Source of the DNA: UBA1447 sp964612185
GTDB lineage: Bacteria; Bacillota; Clostridia; Oscillospirales; Acutalibacteraceae
Direction: 5' to 3'
Assembly (NCBI GenBank): GCA_964612185.1
Contig: CAZTCR010000004.1
Location: forward strand, 1 to 64,000
DNA: 64,000 bases
Made by a program: the position numbers and the translations under genes. The notes under the pieces are model-generated. The model saw only the letters and a program-made list of their open reading frames with translations, did no database searches and was not told the DNA's origin. Shown here piece after piece: positions 1 to 9,361 of this stretch; position 1 is the stretch's first letter, and every line of letters begins with the position of its first letter.

Positions 1-3000
1 TGGCATATTCCTGCGTGATGCTGCCCACCGCTGTGCCGCCGGCTGAATCAAAGCTCACCGTATATTGGTTGATTGCGTATACTGCGTACAGCACTGTGTC
101 TTCTGCTGGGATTATATACTCACTTACAGCTACTTGCGAGTTCGGGTCTGTATTCCACCCGATAAAGGTACAACCTGTCTTTGTATAGCCTTCCTCCGGC
201 AGGATTGCCGCTGTATTGTAGTCCTGCGCTATTGCCTCAACCGTGCCCTCGCCGCCGTTTGCGTCAAAGCCTACCGTGTATTGGTTGATGGCATAGATTG
301 CGTATAAAACCGTATCTTCCGCCGGAATGCTGTATTCCGTTATTGCTGCCTGAGCGAACGGGTCTGTATTCCACCCGATAAAGGTATAGCCTGTCTTCAC
401 AAACCCTGCTGCCGGCAATTCAACCGCCGTGGCATAGTCCTGCGTTGCCGCTTCTGCATAGCCTTCCCCGCCGTTCGCGTCAAAGGTGACCATGTATTGG
501 TTAATCTGCCATTGTGCCGCATAGATTGTGTCTTCCGCCGGCACCGCTGCCGGTACTGCCGGACTCCAGCCTGCAAATGTGTACCCTTCTCTGCTTACAA
601 CCGGGGCTGTCAATTCCGCGCTGTATGCCAGCGTTTCAACTGTCCCGCCTTCGCCGCCGTTTGCGTCAAAGGTGACTGTATAGCTGTTGATGGTCCACTG
701 CGCCACGCACTCCACATCTTCTGCGGGCATTGTTGCGGGGATTTCCGGTGCCCAGCCTGCAAAAGTGTAGCCCTCCCTTTCCGGGTCTGCCGGCGCCGTT
801 ATCTCAGTGGCATACTCCTGTACAATTGCATCTACTGCTATGCCGCCGTTGGCATCAAAACTAATGGAGTACTGGTTGATTGTCCATTGCGCCACGCATA
901 CAATATTTTCCGCGGGCATAACCACCGGTACTGCCGGTGACCAGCCCGTGAAGGTATATCCCGGTTTTATCGGATTGGCCGGCATATTGACAGTTGTCGC
1001 GTAATCTTGAACTATAGGGCTCACAAGCGAACCGCCGTCGGAATCAAAGAATACTGTGTATGTATTAGCGGCATAAATTGCATACAGCGTTGCACCGTCT
1101 AAAGGCATTGAAAAATTGTTCAGAACAGCAGTTGCTGCCGCGTTTCCGTTCCAGCCAATAAATGTGTAACCAGTCTTAGTAAACCCAGACACAGGTAGTG
1201 TAACCGCTGTTCCACACCCCTGTGTTATCGGTGAAACCGAGCCCGTACCACCGTTTGCATCAAAGGTTATTGTGTACTCAATAGGTGTCCATTGTGCTGT
1301 GTAGGTGGTGCTTGTCAACGGCACTTCGCCCGGCACTTCCGGCGACCAGCCCGCAAAAATGTATCCGGCTCTGGATACCGTTGGCGCTATAAGCGCTGTG
1401 CCGGAAACCATTGCTGTGTTTGTACCGCCCGATCCCCCGTTCGCGTCGAAGATGATAGTTACTGTGTCTAATATCCACTGCGCCGTGTAGGTGGTGTTCG
1501 CTGGGGGTACCAGCGGCGGTTCGGGAATTGTCGGCGACCAGCCGGTGAGGGTATACCCTGCCCGGGAAACCGTCGGCACCGTCAGTGTCGTACCGTATTG
1601 CATGGCGGTCGGCCCTGTGCCGCCCGTGCCGCCGTTGGCGTCAAAGGTGATGTTGTAGGTATTGGCCTGCCAGACGGCATAGAGGGTGACCGCCGCGCCC
1701 GATGTTGATGTCAGGTTCAGCACGCTCTCCCCATTTTGCCAATCCGGTTCTGTCGCCGTGTTTGACAGCGCCCAGCCCAGGAAAGTGCAGCCGGTTTTGG
1801 TATATGCATTGTTGGTCAGGTTTTTGGTGACATCATAGGTATGAACGGAGTTTGACATGCTGCCGCCCATGCTTCCGTTGCCGTTATAGACAATCGTATA
1901 AGTGTTCGCCGTCCATTTGGCATAGAGGTTAAAAGTGCCGCTTGTTACCAGACTCATCACACTCGCGCCGTTGGTGTATACAACGGGACCGGTGGGGCTC
2001 GTCGCCCAGCCGGCAAAGGTATAGCCTGTTCTGGTAAATGTATTGTTTCGAAGGGTTCCGCCGGCGTCGTAGGTGAAATACGAGTTCGCCATGGTGCCGG
2101 CGCCGCCGTTGGCTATGTAGGTGACGGTATACTGGTTCGCCTGCCATACCCCATATAGTGTGGCAAAGCCGCTGTCCCAACCGGGAACATTTGTTACCTC
2201 TTCGCCATCAAAAAATTGCCTATCTTCCGGCAAGCCCCCCGCAACAAATGCCCAGCCGACTAAGTTGTAACCGGGCTTTGTGAATCCGTTTAGGGAAAGC
2301 GCTTTGGCAACATCGTAGGCATGCAAAGACGAAGCAGTAGAGCCCGCAGTACCATCGACTCCCGGAAGATAATTGATGGTATAGGTGCGCGGTATCCATT
2401 TGGCATAAAGGGTAGGCGTTGCGCCCTGTGTGCTGGCCAGGTTGACCACGCCCTGCCCGTCATTGCATGCCAAAGCACCGCCTTGGCTGGTTGACCAGCC
2501 ACCAAAGGTATAGCCATATCTTGTAAAGCCGCTAAGGGTCAAGGGTTTCGATACATCATAAGTGTGCGTGGAACTGGCCGTGGTGCCCTCACCGCCGTAG
2601 GCGTCGTACAGCACCGTGTAGGTTATCGGCGTCCATTTGACGTACAGGCTGACTGTTGCGTTGTTCACCGCTGTCAGATTCGTAACGCTCTGCCCGTTGC
2701 TGTAAACAACCTCGCCGCCGGGGGAGATTGCCCAGCCGGCAAAGGTGTAGCCGGTTTTGGTGAACCCGTTGGTGAGGCTATAGTAGCTTCCGTAACTGCA
2801 GGTGATGTTTGCAGTGGCGCCGCCGTCGCTGCCGTTGCCGTTGAATTGGATAGTGTAAATATATCCCGCGCCGGTAAAGGTCCACTGCGCGTCAAAGGTC
2901 ATGTTCTGGTTCGGACCTATTGTGGGAATCGTCTGAGACCAGCCGGTGAAGCCGTAGCCCAAGCGGGACAAATTGGTCGGCACATTGGTGCTGTTGTTCG

Positions 3001-3580
3001 GATAAGTAGCGCCCTGAATAGCGGATACCGTATAGGTGGAGCCGCCGTTGACCGTGCCGCCATTGCCGTTGAAGGTCAAGGTTCTGTTATAGGTGGTCAT
3101 TGCGCCGTTGTAGCCGAGGCTGATGGAACCGCCGGGTGTGTCATAAGATCCGCCGCCTATTCTGGCGATCTCAACTTCACCCGCGCCAAAATTAACCGCC
3201 ACCGCAATCCAGTCCCACTTCCATAAACCGCCGTTTGAGTTGTCCTGGTATAAATACACGGCGTCAAGGAGCGTTGCCGGACCGGTTACATACATGTGGT
3301 TGATGTCGTCCGCTTCCTGGTCGTCATCGTCCGCGATGTCGTTAATCACATCGGAGTACCAGTCCCCAATTCCGGTTTGCGTGAGCCGCAACCTGTAGTT
3401 CAAGTTCGTACCGACACCTTCACAGGTTTGACTTGCTGTCTTCATGGAGATATGGTATTGAATCTGCTGCCCGGCGGCCTGCACAGCCTGCGTTTCTACT
3501 TGCCCGATACCTACAATGAGGCTGGACACCACCAAAGCAGCAACCAGCAGCCAGCTGAGTTCTTTCTTGAAATGTTTCAT
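1..3580 (-). CDS. Large exported InlB/Listeria-Bacteroides-repeat surface protein (3' end outside window)
   Basis: Reading the minus strand, ATG at 3580 follows a GGGGG ribosome site, and the frame stays open to the window edge (1193 codons). Residues 1-36 form a signal peptide (lysines, hydrophobic core, Ala-rich end). A region of about 120 residues I do not recognise follows. From about residue 165 there are roughly 14 full repeats of 60-80 residues and one cut by the edge. Each follows the Flg_new/InlB B-repeat pattern: YTVTFDANGG near the start, GYTFAGW in the middle and a closing W or Y. Such repeats form stalks on secreted adhesins or enzymes. The C-terminus and any wall anchor are not visible. 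Upstream lies a good promoter. Confidence 0.88.
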   Translation of the reverse strand, partial: MKHFKKELSWLLVAALVVSSLIVGIGQVETQAVQAAGQQIQYHISMKTASQTCEGVGTNLNYRLRLTQTGIGDWYSDVINDIADDDDQEADDINHMYVTGPATLLDAVYLYQDNSNGGLWKWDWIAVAVNFGAGEVEIARIGGGSYDTPGGSISLGYNGAMTTYNRTLTFNGNGGTVNGGSTYTVSAIQGATYPNNSTNVPTNLSRLGYGFTGWSQTIPTIGPNQNMTFDAQWTFTGAGYIYTIQFNGNGSDGGATANITCSYGSYYSLTNGFTKTGYTFAGWAISPGGEVVYSNGQSVTNLTAVNNATVSLYVKWTPITYTVLYDAYGGEGTTASSTHTYDVSKPLTLSGFTRYGYTFGGWSTSQGGALACNDGQGVVNLASTQGATPTLYAKWIPRTYTINYLPGVDGTAGSTASSLHAYDVAKALSLNGFTKPGYNLVGWAFVAGGLPEDRQFFDGEEVTNVPGWDSGFATLYGVWQANQYTVTYIANGGAGTMANSYFTYDAGGTLRNNTFTRTGYTFAGWATSPTGPVVYTNGASVMSLVTSGTFNLYAKWTANTYTIVYNGNGSMGGSMSNSVHTYDVTKNLTNNAYTKTGCTFLGWALSNTATEPDWQNGESVLNLTSTSGAAVTLYAVWQANTYNITFDANGGTGGTGPTAMQYGTTLTVPTVSRAGYTLTGWSPTIPEPPLVPPANTTYTAQWILDTVTIIFDANGGSGGTNTAMVSGTALIAPTVSRAGYIFAGWSPEVPGEVPLTSTTYTAQWTPIEYTITFDANGGTGSVSPITQGCGTAVTLPVSGFTKTGYTFIGWNGNAAATAVLNNFSMPLDGATLYAIYAANTYTVFFDSDGGSLVSPIVQDYATTVNMPANPIKPGYTFTGWSPAVPVVMPAENIVCVAQWTINQYSISFDANGGIAVDAIVQEYATEITAPADPEREGYTFAGWAPEIPATMPAEDVECVAQWTINSYTVTFDANGGEGGTVETLAYSAELTAPVVSREGYTFAGWSPAVPAAVPAEDTIYAAQWQINQYMVTFDANGGEGYAEAATQDYATAVELPAAGFVKTGYTFIGWNTDPFAQAAITEYSIPAEDTVLYAIYAINQYTVGFDANGGEGTVEAIAQDYNTAAILPEEGYTKTGCTFIGWNTDPNSQVAVSEYIIPAEDTVLYAVYAINQYTVSFDSAGGTAVGSITQEYA

Positions 3581-3994
3581 TTCTAAACCCCCAAAATTAA
3601 TTTGGTCTGTTAAAGAAGCTATTCTTTCCCTGTTGATATTTATTCAGGAAAAGAATAGCAAACAATCTATTTAATGTCAATCTTTATGTTAATATTTTTT
3701 GGATATTATTACTGTTTTTTACTTTCAGTAATATGATTCCGAAGTAGTTGATACAGAGCGTCATAATTTGTATGGTTTCCCCTGACTTCTATCGTTTTTA
3801 TATGCGTTTTTACATGGCCGGTGGAATAATCACATTAGATCGAAGATTAAACAAATTGATCTCGATGAAGGATATTGTGACAATTTATAGTGCAAGAATT
3901 AGCTCACTTGATGACCAAAAAGGGAAAAGAGACGTATTAAAAACTCAGTTTATTGTGTATAAAGAATACAGCCCATAATAAAATGTTGTTAATG
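3581..3994. other. AT-rich intergenic region
   Basis: This holds the promoter and leader of the InlB-repeat gene (3581-3680). The remaining 300 bp are AT-rich, with no gene I can support. A 76-codon plus-strand frame at 3748-3978 starts at TTG without a ribosome site. Confidence 0.6.
3652..3680 (-). promoter_or_regulatory. Sigma-A-like promoter of the InlB-repeat gene
   Basis: On the minus strand TTGACA (3675-3680) and TATTCT (3652-3657) are separated by 17 bp, about 70 bp upstream of the start at 3580. The -10 hexamer overlaps one arm of an imperfect inverted repeat (3621-3632 with 3645-3656) that would lie at the 5' end of the mRNA. Confidence 0.65.
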
Positions 3995-4855
3995 TCACGC
4001 CGCTAGCCGGTACGCCCGTAAAACAAGGTTAATGCGCATGGGGCCAATGTCCATCACATAGAACCGCGGGCCTTCGGGCGTCGGTAAAACGGTCATACTC
4101 TCCGCCTCGCACTCGGGGGACACATTGCGGCTGAAAAGCAGGCTTGCCTCCCCGGTGACGGGGTCGAGTTTGTAGACTTGTTTGGAGCCGACATCAGCGG
4201 AAAGGTAAAGCATCCCGTCATAAATATCCCCGCCCTGGATGCGGTCCAGCGGCATGGACAGCGGCACGGTTTTGACCAGGCTCATGTCGTCCAAGTCAAA
4301 AACATTGAGCAGCTCGCCGTTGTGCCATTCGATGGTGTAGAGATATCCTCTCGGCCCGTCCACGATGCACCAGGGTATCCCGGCGTCGTGCAACTCCAAG
4401 GGCATTTCGTAATATTTACCGGTAAACTTCAGCGTTTCGGCGTCAAAAATTGCAATGAACGGGTGTTGATAATCCGAGCCGTCCTCAATCGCGGCGTAGA
4501 TTTTGCCGTCATAATAACTGATGCCCCCGATGTGGTTGCACCCCTTGAGGAGCAGTGCGGGGGGGATAGCGAAGATGTTTTTTACAACGGTTTCATGGGT
4601 TTTGATATCCGTTTTATTGAGAAAAAAGTTGCCGCTGAAATAAAAATATTCGCCGTCTGTCGTCACGCCCTGCCCGCGGGTCAGCGCCTGGTCAAGCATA
4701 TAGGTGTGGCTGCCGGTAAGCTCCGCACCCACCGGTACACCGGGCGGATTTTCCGCATTCAGGGTTACCAGCAGCAGCACCGCCGTTAAAATCGCCCAAA
4801 TTTTTTTAAAGCCCCATGTAAATAACCCAAACATCATATCCCCCAGTCCTTTCAT
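3995..4855 (-). CDS. Exported or membrane-anchored beta-propeller-like protein, paralogue 1
   Basis: 286 residues. An N-terminal hydrophobic stretch (about residues 13-34) is a signal peptide or anchor. The rest repeats short strand motifs typical of a propeller: a GVTTDGEYFYFSG-type segment, HIGGISYYDGKIYAA, and IQGGDIYDGMLYLSADV. It is clearly paralogous to the gene just upstream (4874-5740); both share HIGGISYY, VKTVPLSMP, IQGG and a DIGPM/DLGPM tail. The start is ambiguous: ATG at 4855, or ATG at 4837, which has AAAGGA about 9 nt upstream. The two genes are 18 bp apart, so one transcript. No catalytic residues are recognisable; function unknown. Confidence 0.75.
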   Translation of the reverse strand: MKGLGDMMFGLFTWGFKKIWAILTAVLLLVTLNAENPPGVPVGAELTGSHTYMLDQALTRGQGVTTDGEYFYFSGNFFLNKTDIKTHETVVKNIFAIPPALLLKGCNHIGGISYYDGKIYAAIEDGSDYQHPFIAIFDAETLKFTGKYYEMPLELHDAGIPWCIVDGPRGYLYTIEWHNGELLNVFDLDDMSLVKTVPLSMPLDRIQGGDIYDGMLYLSADVGSKQVYKLDPVTGEASLLFSRNVSPECEAESMTVLPTPEGPRFYVMDIGPMRINLVLRAYRLAA

Positions 4856-4873
4856 GCTGTTAAAATACTCCGG

Positions 4874-5740
4874 CTATTCCGCCGGCGCGTAATGGCGGAA
4901 ATAAGCGTTAATAAACATCGGCCCCAAATCCAGCGTGTGGAAAACGGCGCCGTCCGGCGTTTCAAGCACGGTTAAGCCTTCGGCCTCGCCGCCTTTGGGC
5001 AGGTTCTGGTCAAAATACTTCGCGGCTTCACCGGTGGCAGGATTGATAACATACACCGCCTGTGTTTCATCCTGCGTAGCGACATAAAGCAGCCCCTTGT
5101 ACATCTCCCCGCCCTGTATTTTGTGCACGGGCATGGAAAGCGGCACGGTTTTAACCAATGCGAAGGTATCAAGGTCATAGACAATCAGCGCGGGGGAATT
5201 GTCCCGCTGGGCGGCATAAATGCAGCCGTTTTCAGCATCAACGGCAATCCACGGCAGCCCGTTTTTTTGCAGTTCGGCAGAGAGTATGTGGTACTCACCC
5301 GTATACGCGAGGGTTCCCGCGTCATACAGGGCGACAATCGGGTATTGCCACACCTTGCTGTCCTCCAGCGCGGCGTAGATTTTGCCGTTATAATAGCTGA
5401 TACCGCCGATATGGGCGGAGCCGTACTTGTCCTTAAGTTCCTGCGGGATGGCGCTGAGGTTCATCGCCGTTTCCGTTTTGCCGTCAAGCGTTGTTTTGGT
5501 TAAGCTCCACCGCGCGCTGAAAAAGTAACTTTCCCCGTCCGTGGTCACATCCTGGGAATGGGTGTATGAGCCAAGGAACAGAACATTTTGTTTGCTGACC
5601 AAATTGGCCGGTAAGCTGCCGCTTGCGGTGTCAACGATACCCGACGCGAGGGACACCAGCGCGGTGAGCAGGCTCAAAACCATGGAGAGGACGAATGTTT
5701 TTTTAACAAGCGAGCGCGAAAAATTGAGCAGGGCAAGCAT
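4874..5740 (-). CDS. Exported or membrane-anchored beta-propeller-like protein, paralogue 2
   Basis: 288 residues; ATG at 5740 follows GGGGGA. Residues 14-36 form a hydrophobic signal/anchor segment. The body matches its neighbour downstream: DVTTDGESYFFSARW, HIGGISYYNGKIYAAL, IVYDLDTFALVKTVPL, IQGGEMYKGLLYVATQ and TLDLGPMFINAY. It is the first gene of the two-gene unit and has a promoter at 5773-5801. Tandem duplication is the simplest origin. A binding or glutamine-cyclotransferase-like propeller is possible, but I see no diagnostic active site. Confidence 0.75.
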   Translation of the reverse strand: MLALLNFSRSLVKKTFVLSMVLSLLTALVSLASGIVDTASGSLPANLVSKQNVLFLGSYTHSQDVTTDGESYFFSARWSLTKTTLDGKTETAMNLSAIPQELKDKYGSAHIGGISYYNGKIYAALEDSKVWQYPIVALYDAGTLAYTGEYHILSAELQKNGLPWIAVDAENGCIYAAQRDNSPALIVYDLDTFALVKTVPLSMPVHKIQGGEMYKGLLYVATQDETQAVYVINPATGEAAKYFDQNLPKGGEAEGLTVLETPDGAVFHTLDLGPMFINAYFRHYAPAE

Positions 5741-5772
5741 AATTGATTCCCCCTTTTGATTTTTCTGCCATC

Positions 5773-5801
5773 ATGGTAACACCGCCTGCGTTTTTAGTCA
5801 A
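5773..5801 (-). promoter_or_regulatory. Promoter of the propeller gene pair
   Basis: Minus-strand TTGACT (5796-5801), 17 bp, then TACCAT (5773-5778), 33 bp upstream of the start at 5740. Confidence 0.45.
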
Positions 5802-5864
5802 CAATCTGTAAGGTCACCTGCCATTGCGGCACGGAGAATCCCCTTGATATATTTCCTGTTTGTG

Positions 5865-5893
5865 TTGAAAACGCCGGGCCGCTGTGTTAATCT
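5865..5893 (+). promoter_or_regulatory. Promoter of the first alpha/beta-hydrolase gene
   Basis: Plus-strand TTGAAA (5865-5870), 17 bp, TAATCT (5888-5893), 52 bp before the ATG at 5946. It is divergent from the promoter at 5773-5801. Confidence 0.5.
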
Positions 5894-5945
5894 ATTTAAT
5901 AATGCATCCCTATTTTAAAAAACAGAAAGGTTTGGGTTAATCAAT

Positions 5946-7310
5946 ATGGAAAATACATGCAACTGCGGTTTTTACCCGACGATTGTCGTCCCCGGCATCG
6001 GCGACTGCAAAGCTTATGAGGTGGACGAAAACGGCAACCGGCTGCGCACCGCCTGGCCGCCGGATATTGACGCGGCCGCGATGAAAAAACTGAAAAACTC
6101 CCTGATTTTTCCGGCGCTGCGCATGTTGATTCTCCGCCATGATTTGGGCTTTACCAAAAAGGCGGGCCAAGCCATTTCGCAGGCGATTGACACACTGACC
6201 AGCACACCGGACGGTCAGTATAAACACAACATCAAGGTTGAAACCTATGACGGTTCCATGGCCGAAATTGATGAGGACCACAAAAAGTTTATCTACCGCA
6301 TGCTCCCCCTTAAACCCCTTGCGGAGCATGTCGGTGAAGACCACATGTTCTATTTCGGTTTTGTGCCCATCGGCAATACACAAGACACCATCGAGCGCCT
6401 GCGGGCATTCATCAAAACAATAAAGGAAAAAACCGGCCACGACAGGGTCAACCTTGCCGCTGTCAGCCTTGGGGCCACCATCACCACCGCTTACCTGGAC
6501 ACTTACGCGTCGGACGGTGACATCAACCGTGTGGTGGGCGTGGTGCCCGCTTTCGACGGTTCCGTCAATGTGTCGGACATTATGAAAGGTGACATTGCCT
6601 ATGACGATTATGAGGTTCTTTTTAAAGAGCTGATGGGCAGGAAGACGGCCGAAACCGTTACCAAAGCCGCAAAACTGCTGCCGAAAAATGTGCTGCGAAA
6701 GTTCATTGAATCGGTGGTCGGCGCGGTGGTGGACACGGTTATCGTCAATGCCACCACCATGTGGGGGCTTGTGCCCGCGCATGAGTATGAAGCGCTGAGC
6801 AAAAAACTCATCGGCGACCCCGCTCACGCAAAAATCAAAGAGCAAACGGATAAATGGTGGCGGGCACGCGCGGATTTCCCGGCGCTTGTGAAAAAAGCAC
6901 GCGAAAACGGTATCGAAATTTTTGCGCTGTGCGGGTACAATAAACAGCTTTATAAGGTGGTCAACTCCACAACTGTTCATTCCGACATGGTGGTGCACTC
7001 CGAATCCGAATCCATGCGCGCGCACTTCGCGCCGCTTGGCGAAACCTTCGCTTCGGATTACAAACAGCAAAATCTGAACTGCCAAAACCCGGCGCATAAC
7101 CACATCAACGGGCAAAACGATGTGGACGCCTCCGTGAGCGCGATTCCCGATACAACCTGGTACTGGCGCGACATGGAGCATGAGGAAGCGGCGGACAACA
7201 AACAGCTGCTCGACTTGATGAAACTGCTCTTGACGGACAACACGATCAAGGATGTTTTTCAGGACCCGGCCTATCCGCAGTTTAATGTGTTTGTGAAAGA
7301 GAAGAAATGA
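5946..7310 (+). CDS. Lipase-like alpha/beta-hydrolase, cytoplasmic paralogue 1
   Basis: 454 residues, no signal peptide. Residues 11-19 (PTIVVPGIG) fit the first strand and oxyanion region of LCAT/PGAP1-type lipases. NLAAVSLGA places a nucleophile Ser174 in an A-x-S-x-G elbow rather than G-x-S-x-G. Candidate acid is Asp204 (PAFDGS) and candidate His is 351 (DMVVHSES). Four longer paralogues follow downstream. This one is the most diverged: it lacks the C-terminal helical region and the WGPRGF tail shared by the others. An esterase or lipase reaction is inferred from fold motifs only; the substrate is unknown. The ribosome site (AAAGG) lies about 15 nt from ATG, weaker than for its neighbours. 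Confidence 0.75.
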   Translation: MENTCNCGFYPTIVVPGIGDCKAYEVDENGNRLRTAWPPDIDAAAMKKLKNSLIFPALRMLILRHDLGFTKKAGQAISQAIDTLTSTPDGQYKHNIKVETYDGSMAEIDEDHKKFIYRMLPLKPLAEHVGEDHMFYFGFVPIGNTQDTIERLRAFIKTIKEKTGHDRVNLAAVSLGATITTAYLDTYASDGDINRVVGVVPAFDGSVNVSDIMKGDIAYDDYEVLFKELMGRKTAETVTKAAKLLPKNVLRKFIESVVGAVVDTVIVNATTMWGLVPAHEYEALSKKLIGDPAHAKIKEQTDKWWRARADFPALVKKARENGIEIFALCGYNKQLYKVVNSTTVHSDMVVHSESESMRAHFAPLGETFASDYKQQNLNCQNPAHNHINGQNDVDASVSAIPDTTWYWRDMEHEEAADNKQLLDLMKLLLTDNTIKDVFQDPAYPQFNVFVKEKK

Positions 7311-7397
7311 CAACGGTTGGGAAGCCGTTGAGAAGTATGGCTTCGCCATGAGAAGCGCGGCTGCAACGCGGGAAGATATTGGAAAGGACATAAACAA

Positions 7398-9341
7398 ATG
7401 AAGAATACTTGGTTTAAAATAACCTCGCTGCTTCTTGCTTGCACACTTGCGTTTTCAGCCGTCATCGGTTTTACACTTGTGCCGGCGGCGGACAGCGCAA
7501 ATCCCGTGGCCGCGACGGCTGAAAAAAGCGCTGCTGTTTCGGCGGTTTCGGCGGTCAATTCCGTTGATGAAGCCGTTCAAATCCTTACCGCACAAGACGC
7601 CGCGCAGCCGGCAGCCAAGGCCGCGGCCGGCGGTGAAGTTCTGACGCAGTGCGGCGGAGATTGCGGCCACTGCCCGACCATCGTTATCCCCGGCATCAGC
7701 CAGACAGAAACCTTTTTGCTGGATGAAAACGGGAACAGGATGTTCACGGCGGACGGTAAACCAATGATGTCCTACCCGCCATCGGTTGAGTCGGATGCGC
7801 TGGTAAAAACCTTAGCCTGGCCGCTTGCAAGGACACTAATTACACAAAAAGACAACGGGTTTACCGATGTCGCGGCGAATGTGGTGGAAGATGTGTTTTC
7901 CTCCCTCGCCACCGGGCTTGACACCCAGCCGGTGAGAAGCGTTGAAGTAGTCAAGTACCCGCAAAGCGTCGCCCGCTGCAGCGCGCATGACAAAAGCTAT
8001 ATTTACAGCTGCATTCCCCTGCAAACCTATTCCTCCCTCGCCGGGGAAGACCACCTGTATTTCCTCGCTTTCAATTCCTTCGGCAATAACCTGGAAGTCG
8101 CACAGGAACTGTATGATATGATTCAGCTTGTCAAGCGTGAAACGGGGCACAGCAAGGTAAATCTCTGCCCGATCAGCTTGGGCGCCACCATCACCAACTC
8201 GCTGCTCGAATTTTATCCGCAGGTATATGACGATATCAACAAGGTTGTATTTATTGTCCCCGCGCTGGACGGTTCGGCCATTGTCAGCGATGTGTTTAAA
8301 GGCAACCTGAGCCTCGGGGACGAAATGCTGTACAAAGATTTGTTTCCCTCGCTCTTCGGCGGATACCTGCCTTACCTGATCAATGTCGCGCTGCGCCTGC
8401 TGCCAAAACAGGTTGTTTTGGACCTGTTGGACAAAGTGCTCGACCGCCTGCAGCAGAGCGCGCTGGTGAACTGCACGGTGATGTGGAGCCTTGTACCAAG
8501 CGCGGACTACCCCGCACTTGCCGAAAAATTTCTTTCGGACCCCGCGCACGCGGAGGTAAAACGGCAGACGGATATTTATTATCAGGCACAGCTGCATTCC
8601 CTCGCGAACATTTTAAAACTTGTTGACTGCGGTATTCCGGTTTTTGATGTGGTGGATTATAACTTTGCCCTTTACTCCATCGCGGGTTCGTATGATAAAA
8701 TCAACGCGGACGGTGTTATCCATTTGGACTCCACCTCCATGGGCGCAACCAGCGGACCGGTCAACACGCCGCTCCCCGCGGGCTATGCGCAGCAGAATAC
8801 GCATTGTTCAAACCCGGCGCATCATCATCTGTCGCCGGACGGTACGGTGGACGCTTCCACCGGGCTTCTGCCGGAAACCACCTTCTATTTCAATAAGCAG
8901 GCGCACGAAGGCACAGCGAGGAATGATGTCATCATTAAACTCGCCACCGAACTGCTCCTGGGCGATGAAATACAAAATGTTTTTTCCGCGCCGGACCGTT
9001 ATCCGCAATTTAACAACTCCAGGGAGTCTAAGTTCCTCATCAACGATTTGCGCAACGCGAAGTTGATTGACCAAAGTACCCTTGCGCCCGAAGACGCGGC
9101 GGAACTGCAGGCGGCGATTGACGAATGCGACGCGGTTATCAACAACACGGTTGTGGACTACGACGCTTTTGTTCGGGCGAACACGCGGCTCAACAATATC
9201 CGCTACAAAATCGGTGTGGCGCAGCCGCCGCAAAAAGACCAATGGGGCGATTTGGCCGAAGTGCTGCTAAAAGTTGCCAGCGAGGCGCTGTATCGGTACT
9301 GGGGCCCGCGCGGATTTTCGGATTGGAACATTTATAACTGA
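7398..9341 (+). CDS. Exported lipase-like alpha/beta-hydrolase, paralogue 2
   Basis: 647 residues; ATG follows GGAAAGGA. Residues 1 to about 35 are a signal peptide, then an Ala-rich linker to about residue 80. The motif CGGDCGHCPTIVIPGISQ (85-102) opens the hydrolase domain. CPISLGAT gives Ser260; candidate Asp291 (VPALDGS) and His442 (GVIHLDSTSMGA) complete a triad in the expected order. Residues about 561-607 resemble a FIVAR-like helical hairpin (LAPEDAAELQAAIDE). The protein ends with YRYWGPRGFSDW (633-643). The following MFS gene is only 20 bp away, so the two are probably cotranscribed. Substrate unknown. Confidence 0.8.
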   Translation: MKNTWFKITSLLLACTLAFSAVIGFTLVPAADSANPVAATAEKSAAVSAVSAVNSVDEAVQILTAQDAAQPAAKAAAGGEVLTQCGGDCGHCPTIVIPGISQTETFLLDENGNRMFTADGKPMMSYPPSVESDALVKTLAWPLARTLITQKDNGFTDVAANVVEDVFSSLATGLDTQPVRSVEVVKYPQSVARCSAHDKSYIYSCIPLQTYSSLAGEDHLYFLAFNSFGNNLEVAQELYDMIQLVKRETGHSKVNLCPISLGATITNSLLEFYPQVYDDINKVVFIVPALDGSAIVSDVFKGNLSLGDEMLYKDLFPSLFGGYLPYLINVALRLLPKQVVLDLLDKVLDRLQQSALVNCTVMWSLVPSADYPALAEKFLSDPAHAEVKRQTDIYYQAQLHSLANILKLVDCGIPVFDVVDYNFALYSIAGSYDKINADGVIHLDSTSMGATSGPVNTPLPAGYAQQNTHCSNPAHHHLSPDGTVDASTGLLPETTFYFNKQAHEGTARNDVIIKLATELLLGDEIQNVFSAPDRYPQFNNSRESKFLINDLRNAKLIDQSTLAPEDAAELQAAIDECDAVINNTVVDYDAFVRANTRLNNIRYKIGVAQPPQKDQWGDLAEVLLKVASEALYRYWGPRGFSDWNIYN

Positions 9342-9361
9342 ACCCCCACGGAGTGTGCCGG

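Noticed and set aside
2564..3226. 220-codon plus-strand open frame
   Set aside because: Antisense to the InlB-repeat gene, whose frame is continuous and carries clear repeats.
3748..3978. 76-codon plus-strand frame from a TTG codon
   Set aside because: No ribosome site, no promoter, odd composition rich in Tyr/Phe/Met at the start, and no recognisable family.
5937..7397. 486-codon minus-strand open frame
   Set aside because: It is antisense to hydrolase paralogue 1. Its composition (many His, Arg, Phe, Val) is that of an out-of-frame reading of a GC-rich gene, and no ribosome site precedes it.
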